Below, piece by piece: positions 25,101-32,700 of a DNA stretch of 64,000 nt. Both the position numbers and the translations under genes were made by a program. Below the pieces are notes generated by a model, which saw only the letters and a list, made by a program, of their open reading frames with translations, made no database searches and had not been told where the DNA came from. Location of the stretch: positions 124,001 through 188,000 of the forward strand of contig JALIZF010001911.1 of assembly GCA_029948255.1 (NCBI GenBank), in the 5' to 3' direction. The stretch comes from Telmatactis stephensoni. Lineage: Eukaryota > Cnidaria > Anthozoa > Actiniaria > Isophelliidae. Each line of letters begins with the position of its first letter. Position 1 is the stretch's first letter.

Positions 25101-28100
25101 GCAAGCATTTGTTTTTGCAGGTGATCAGCGTTGATGAAAATGGTCGTGTTTTCACTCGATGGGTCGATGGAACGACATCTTATGTCATACCACAAGAACT
25201 ATTCAAAGTAGATACAGAGGTGAGCGTAATAGAGATAGAAGGGCCTGAAGCAGGGGACATTTTACTCAGTAGTCCTAAACATTAGATGTTCAGTCATTTG
25301 TTTCATATCTCCAACTCCCTCGATGTTAATTATTTGGACATTCTGCCGTGTTTGCGCTTCCCTATTCCATTTTCCATTTGTTAGTCTAAGGGTAGGCTGC
25401 CCTTGGATACGGTTGAGTGCCGACACGACAACGCATCTCTGTCTCTGTCTCTGTCTCTGTCTCTGTCTCTGTCTCTGTCTCTGTCTCTGTCTCTGTCTCT
25501 GTCTCTGTCTCTGTCTCTGTCTCTGTCTCTGTCTCTGTCTCTGTCTCTGTCTCTGTCTCTGTCTCTGTCTCTGTCTCTGTCTCTGTCTCTGTCTCTGTCT
25601 CTGTCTCTGTTCAGAATTCAAAATTCTCAGAATCCAAAAAGGAGACTTGGAAAACTATCAATGAGGTCCTTTCAAGAAGGTCTAAATCTAGCTCACATTT
25701 TTAGATTTTACAAAAGCCTTCGACACGGTAAATCATTTTATCCTTCTCCAAAAGTTAAAATATTATGGCATTGCAGAGCAGTCGACGAGGTGGTTTAAAT
25801 CCTACCTGACAGGTCGAACTCAGAAATGCTACATAAATAATACCTTATCAAGTCCAAAAACACTTGATTGTGGCATACCCCAGGGTTCAATCCTTGGGCC
25901 ATTATTATTCATCTTATATATAAACGACCTACCTAACAGTATTCATTTCTCAAATGCCAGAATGTACGCCGATGACACAAGTCTCACCACTTGTGGTACA
26001 TCACAAAAGTCATTATTCAACGACGTAAATGCTGACATTTCTGGAATCTGTAATTGGTTGAAGGCTAATAAACTTAGCTTAAACTCAGCCAAGACTGAGC
26101 ACATGTTCATTGCTTCTGATGATAAATTAAGGAAAATTATCCCTGAGCCACACATACATTTAGATAACAAACCAGTTACTAGAGTCTCAAAGGCGAAAAC
26201 TCTAGGTGTTGTAATTGATGAAAGACTGTCTTGGGCCGCTCACATTGATTATATTTGTACGAAAATATAATCTGGGTTGGGAGTGTTACGGGGCATAAAT
26301 CACCGGTTTATGCCATATTTTTTAAACTGTCTTATTCGGAATTTTATATTCCTTGTCTTTCTATTTTAATGTTTATCTTTGTTGTTTACCCTATTTTAAT
26401 TTAGGAAATGCTATCCAGGAATCTTATTGGTTGCTAGTTTTGTTACTTGCGTTTTTCCAATAAAGCTGAAGTTGGAACTCTCTGAGCAATCAGGTGCTTA
26501 CGGGTGGTTCACGCTATAGGCACTTGAGAAGTGCCAGAGAGTACTCCATGGCCCTGGTTTCCCTGGAAACCCTGGCACAGTTTTTTGGAGAAACACTGGT
26601 AATTATATTCGAAACCGATTTGTTTCAATGATCTCACTCAGCTGTTATGCTGGCGTGCTTCCCCCTAGTTATGCATGATAGCACGCCCTATACAAACAAA
26701 AGCTGCTTGAGCTCTTTGGACAGATTGTGTTTCCAGTAATTCCTACTTTCCTCATTTCTTGTTACCTGTTTGTGTATTGTACTTTTTCCTCTCTGTTAGC
26801 TATTGTAACTAGGTATTGTCTTGCTGGAATCATAGAGATTTCTCTTTGAAACCTCTCCCTTGATGGTCCAGTAAACACAACCTAATGAGCTTGCCTTTTC
26901 CTTAGCAACCAATAGAATTCGAGCATTTCCAATACTTTCCCCCTGAATTAGTTGTTACAATTACTTAGCTCTTAGTTAGTATACCTCACTCGCTATCTTA
27001 TGCCCAAACTGTAAAGACTTATGTTGGAGATATTAAATTGAATTTGTAACGGTATTCTTGGTCCCCATTCACATACTGTTACAGGAAGCATAAGGCAGGT
27101 ACGTGATTGCATTCCCTTAGAGACAGCCATTAACATCTATAACTCTCTAGTCTTACCTTGGTTCGATTACTGCGATGTGGTGTGGGATAATTTACCAGCA
27201 ACATCGGCTGAAAGATTACAAAAAATGCAAAATCGAGCTGCTAGAATATTAACAAAAAGCAACTACGATATCAGTATCAGATCCAGTGATATTCTAGCTT
27301 CTCTTGGCTGGATAAGGTTACAAAGAAGAAGAAGCGAACATAAAGCATTGATGATGTTTAAGGCACTAAATGCTCTTGCACCAAAATCAATTAGAGAGCT
27401 CTTTCAGTTTCAAGAAAATACCTACGATCTTCGTGATGGAGAAAAGTGCCTAACCCTACCAGGCCCTCGCACTGAGTACCTAAAAAGAGCGCTCTCGTAT
27501 GATGGTGCAAAAGTATGGAACTCATTACCCTCAAACGTCAGACTGTCCAATAGTTTAAAAGCTTTTAAAAGGAATCTCTCGTCTGTTGGATCCTTGATAT
27601 TTTAAATTTGTGATAGTGTTATGATATATTTTTAGGTTATTGAGTATTTTTTCATCATTATAGTTTTATGTACATATATATTTTTTTCTCGGTTTTCATG
27701 AAGACCAATTTTGTCTCTGTCTCTGTCTCTGTCTCTGTCTCTGTCTCTGTCTCTGTCTCTGTCTCTGTCTCTGTCTCTGTCTCTGTCTCTCTGTCTCTGT
27801 CTCTCTGTCTCTTGTCTCTTGTCTCTTGTCTCTTGTCTCTTGTCTCTTGTCTCTTGTCTCTTGTCTCTTGTCTCTTGTCTCTTGTCTCTTGTCTCTTGTC
27901 TCTTGTCTCTTGTCTCTTGTCTCTTGTCTCTTGTCTCTTGTCTCTTGTCTCTTGTCTCTTGTCTCTTGTCTCTTGTCTCTTGTCTCTTGTCTCTTGTCTC
28001 TTGTCTCTTGTCTCTTGTCTCTTGTCTCTGCCATCTCTGTCACTTGTACCCCAGACTACCTCTATTCTACTTTGTGTGTGCATGTGGCCGGGGGGAAGGA

Positions 28101-29732
28101 GGTAGCCTGCGTTGTTGGCAGTCTGCGGCTTTTGGCTGGGTCTTTCATTTTTTCTTCTCCCAAAAAAAACGCAGACCGCCAGCAACGCAGGCTAGGGATA
28201 GTGATCTATTGTTACTCATCCTTTTTGATGATTTTTTAATGTAGGACGACGATCATTCTGCAGACATGAGTGAACATGGTTCCCATGGTAACAGTGACGA
28301 CGAATGGGAAACAGCCAGTGACGACAGCAGTGACGAAGTGTCACATGACCAGGATATGAATATCATTGTTCCAGCTAATAATGATCGCAATCCAAACGAA
28401 AATGCAGAAAACGCTGAAAATCGTCAAGAGAGAGACGAAGAGAAAGCAAAAGTGGACTATAATGCCGTCAATGAAATGATATCCAATCGAAATCCAGGTA
28501 TAATTTTATGCAGATGACGTCATTATAAGATGCTGCACTTGATTGGCTTTTTTATTCGTGACAATAAACACATAGTGGATTAAAGATCTATTACTGCTAT
28601 ACCATACACAAGAGAATGCAGACACGTGATCAAAAGCATAGTCAATTTAGGGTTTGTCGAAACAAAAATTTTACTTAAATCATCTTTTTTTTTCGATCAG
28701 GTGTGTGCATCTTCATAGTCAATTTTGCGTTGCTAAAACTGCGCAATGGAAGACGCTGCAATCTGGAGGCCGTTTTGCTAAAGTCTTTGAAATTTAATTT
28801 CTCTTTCTGTTTCTTCTGCAGCCTTCATGATCTTAGGAACAACTCCAGATGAGCAATATTTCAAGCTCTTTCCATTTATGCCTCAAAACCAGAGGAAAGT
28901 TTTGATGGTGATCCAAAAAGAATTGTCTCTTTTACACAGCTCACTACCATCTGGAATACTCGTGAGGAGTTTTGAAGACAGAGTGGTAAGTGTCTATTGT
29001 ATTAGAACAGATTTTGTATTAGTGTGAAAAGGACCGCGCCGTGCTGTGACTGTGTCAGTGCCATGATGTCTATAAAGGTATTCGAAATTTATGGAAATCT
29101 TCTCAGATCTTCGCAGATCACTGACGCGTACCCTCAAGGTACGTACTTGGACACAATTTCTTTCTTTATCTAGGATCTCTACAGAGTAATGATAATGGGG
29201 CCACCAGGAACTCCGTATGAACATGGTCTATTCTTGTTCGACGTTCGACTCACACCCAACTACCCAAACACTCCCCCACAATTCCATTACTTGTCTATGT
29301 GCTCTGGACGACTCAATCCTAACCTGTACGAAGACGGTAAAGTTTGTGTCAGTCTTCTTGGTACTTGGCCTGGAAAGGATAGCGAAATGTGGACGAATAA
29401 GTCGAGTATCTTACAAGTGCTGATATCCATTCAAGGTAACGGAAGAGGATATTTTTTAACTCAGAACTGATGACTTTTTGAATATTTGCTATTTTCTATT
29501 CATTATCACTTCTACTGTAGGAAAATGCACAGAACATTCTTTCACTCGTGTCGCTTGTTTCGCTTGCAGCTTACTTTTGTATAACAACATTTATCTTTTC
29601 TTTTCCGCGTGTTTGTATATGGTCGCACAAAGATCAGAAACGTTTGTTGGTTTGCTTGCTGTTTGTTTGTTTGTTTGCTGCTTGTTTGTTTGCTTGCTTG
29701 CTTGCTTGTTTGTTTGCTGCTTGTTTGGTTGT

Positions 29733-29764
<32 letters not shown>

Positions 29765-32700
29765 TTGCTTGCTTTGCTTGCTTGCTTGCTTGTTTGTTTG
29801 TTTGTTTGTTTGTTTGTTTGTTTGTTTGTGTGTTTTTGTTTTTGTTTGTTTGTCTCTAATATCACATACTTTCATATGCAGGTCTTATACTAAACAGTGA
29901 GCCCTACTATAACGAAGCGGGTTATGAGAGACAGCGAGGCACACAAGAAGGATTAGACAACAGTCGCCTTTATAACGAGATGGCCATACTAAAACTGCTT
30001 CAGTCCATGACTAAGATGATTTCAAGACCTCCTGCTGGATTTGAGAAAGAAATTCGACAACACTTCGTTGAACATGTGCCAATGTGAGTTGTGGTGATAG
30101 CTAAAGGCTCGAACGTACGGCGCGACTTGCTGTAACGTCGTGCGCGGCGTTGCAAGAAATGAGGGATAGCGTCGTGTATTAAACGTTGCGACACGCGACA
30201 TCGCATGCAACAGCAGAAAAGTAGGATCGTGTTATACTTTTGCGATGTCGCGCACAAGTCGCACCGTGTAAACACATTCTGTGACGTCGCAAGAAGCGGA
30301 GACACGATGCAACAGATGCAAGGTGGCATGGGTTGCGTAGTGGTTAAGCCACTCGCCTGGTCCCGTGTTCGAGTCCCGGCTCGGACGCTGGATCATATGT
30401 GAGTTTGAGTTTGTTTGATGTGTTGTTCTCTACCATGCCACGAGGGTTTTTTCTCCGGGTTCTCCGGTTTTTCCTCCCTCAACAAAAATCAACGTGTGAG
30501 TTTTTAAATTGTATGCAGAATATATCGAATGTAGGGGTAGCGAGTGTGCGAATGAGTCTCCAAGATATTAGCAGAAATGCTACTCAGAAAATCCGAGGAT
30601 AAATAAAGAATATTTATTTTTTATTTAAGGTCGTGCTCGATGTCGCAACAAAAAAATACACTTCAAATCAGGCAAACAGACAACAGGACCCGGTTGTACG
30701 AAGGTTGGATAAAGTTATCCACCGGATAAGAGTTATCCACTGTATAGATTTTGTATAGATTTTATCCGCTGGATAAGGATTTATCCGCTGGATAGCGCTA
30801 TTCACCCTTCGTACAACCGGACCCAGTACTCTCTTATCACTTGTTGCAACAGTTTTGGACATCATAAGTCTGAATAGCAGTTCTCTAGGGAGGGTGGAGG
30901 GAGGGGGAGGGAGGGGGAGGGAGGGGGCAGTGGAAGGAAGCTGGCAGTTTCTTAACTGAACAAATCATTCAATGTTTACATCGTACATTGGTTCATATAA
31001 ATATTACTCTTAATTTTTGGTTTAGTTTACTGCGGAAGATCAAGTTCTGGCTCGAACACAAAGCCGACGTTTCGTCAACTAGCTCAAGTGAAAGTGGTCA
31101 GAAGGCAGAGGAGAACAAAGAAAAACACATAGAAGAGGAGAAACCGAATGAAAATGGCGAAGCCTCAAATCAAATCACTGACAATTCTTCAGGGATGGGT
31201 GCTGAAGGAATTGTGAACGACGAGAAGCCAACAAACCCACAGAAATGTCAAGAAAATGTTGAAAATAGTGTACAAAATGGAGAAAAATCTAAAGATAGCC
31301 AAGAGAGCCAGGTACAAGGAGCTACGGCAGCCGTTTGCTTGAAGAACTCACAGCAAAATTCTGCTAGGTAGTATAAAATTGCCGGATTTTCCACTTTTCC
31401 CACTTTCAAAGGGTTTCAGAAAAAGTCTTCAAAGTTGTGTGCAGCACCTGAGGAAAGCGATGGAAGAAAACGGTTTAGGAGTGTGTCTTCCACCTGATAG
31501 TTAGAATTTTAACTTCCTCTTTGGCTAATCAGTCTGTCATTTCAATTTTACTAAATGAGAGTCCTTAGATTTATACCCCATTCACACCAACAAGTGAAAG
31601 ACATGCTTAAATGTGGTTTAACTAATCAAGGTTAAAAATTAGTCAATACGGCAACCCACAATTAAACAAGGTAAGAATTTGATTTAAATATCTTCGAAAG
31701 GTCGTTTGAAATTTGTCTGATGACTGAAAAGCGTAATCGACAAAATGGAAAAACCAAAACCCGGTTTAGTTAAACTAGTTAAGTTGGTGTGAATGTAGTC
31801 TCCCTCGCAGCCGCTAGCTGTGTCGTCACGCAACGCTTTCTCCCAGGGTAGCGGCTGCGAGGGAGACTAGTGTGAATGGGGCATAAGATAAATGAATAAT
31901 ATACATGTACACACTGTAGAATCAAGGATAAATCTAAGGTCATGAAATTCAAATCATTCATTCAGCTTCGTTCCACCGATTTTCAGTGGTGACATAAGCA
32001 TTTGATTAAACAACACCAGGTGAGCACAACCATGAGACTAATTTGTCAAGAAGCTCAGCGGGCTATGGCAAATGGAAACTGGACTATTCTAAAAAACGCC
32101 CAAATGCGGAGCAACATCAAATTCGGCTGCCAAAGGTTTGTATAAGGGGGCGTGGAGGGTCATTGTCCTGGTTATGCTCTCCTGACAACATACATAGTAA
32201 TAGTAGTAGTAGATCATCTCTTTTTTATATATATATTTGCATTACGGTACAAACAAACAAGTAAACAAAATATTAGCCCTATGCAAGGGTTGCCGTACCT
32301 TCGTGTAAACGGGATCATAGGGCACGTTTACATGGCCGGTTTCGCCGGTCACAGTCTGAGTGCGTCACGCGACAAGTTTCTCATGATTTTCCGCTGAAAC
32401 TTTAACATGGAAACAAAGACAATTCATTTACGTTTACATGAGACTCTTTTACCGTGACGATACAAAGGTCTTTTCGTCCCAAGCTGAAATGCGTCGCGTG
32501 ACAAACTCAGCCAATAGGGCAGATTTCGTATGATTGTGAAACGGACCGCGCCGTGCCGTAACCGTGTCAGTGCCGTATACGTAATGTCTATAAAAACATT
32601 TGCAAATTCCTGCTGTAACCGTGCCGTGACCGTGCGGTAACGTTTTCACACTCATACGAAATCTACTCTAGAGTCGGTATAAGTATACCATTCATTAGTA

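Noticed and set aside
28103..28194. Counting the TAGCCTGCG hairpin as an eighth 9-bp-duplicating element
   Set aside because: The 9-mers outside it (GGAAGGAGG and GGGATAGTG) do not match convincingly, so it was left out of the count.
25403..28244. Several long Leu/Ser/Cys/Val or Arg/Gln/Glu open frames
   Set aside because: Products of the CTGTCT and CTTGTCT arrays in different phases.
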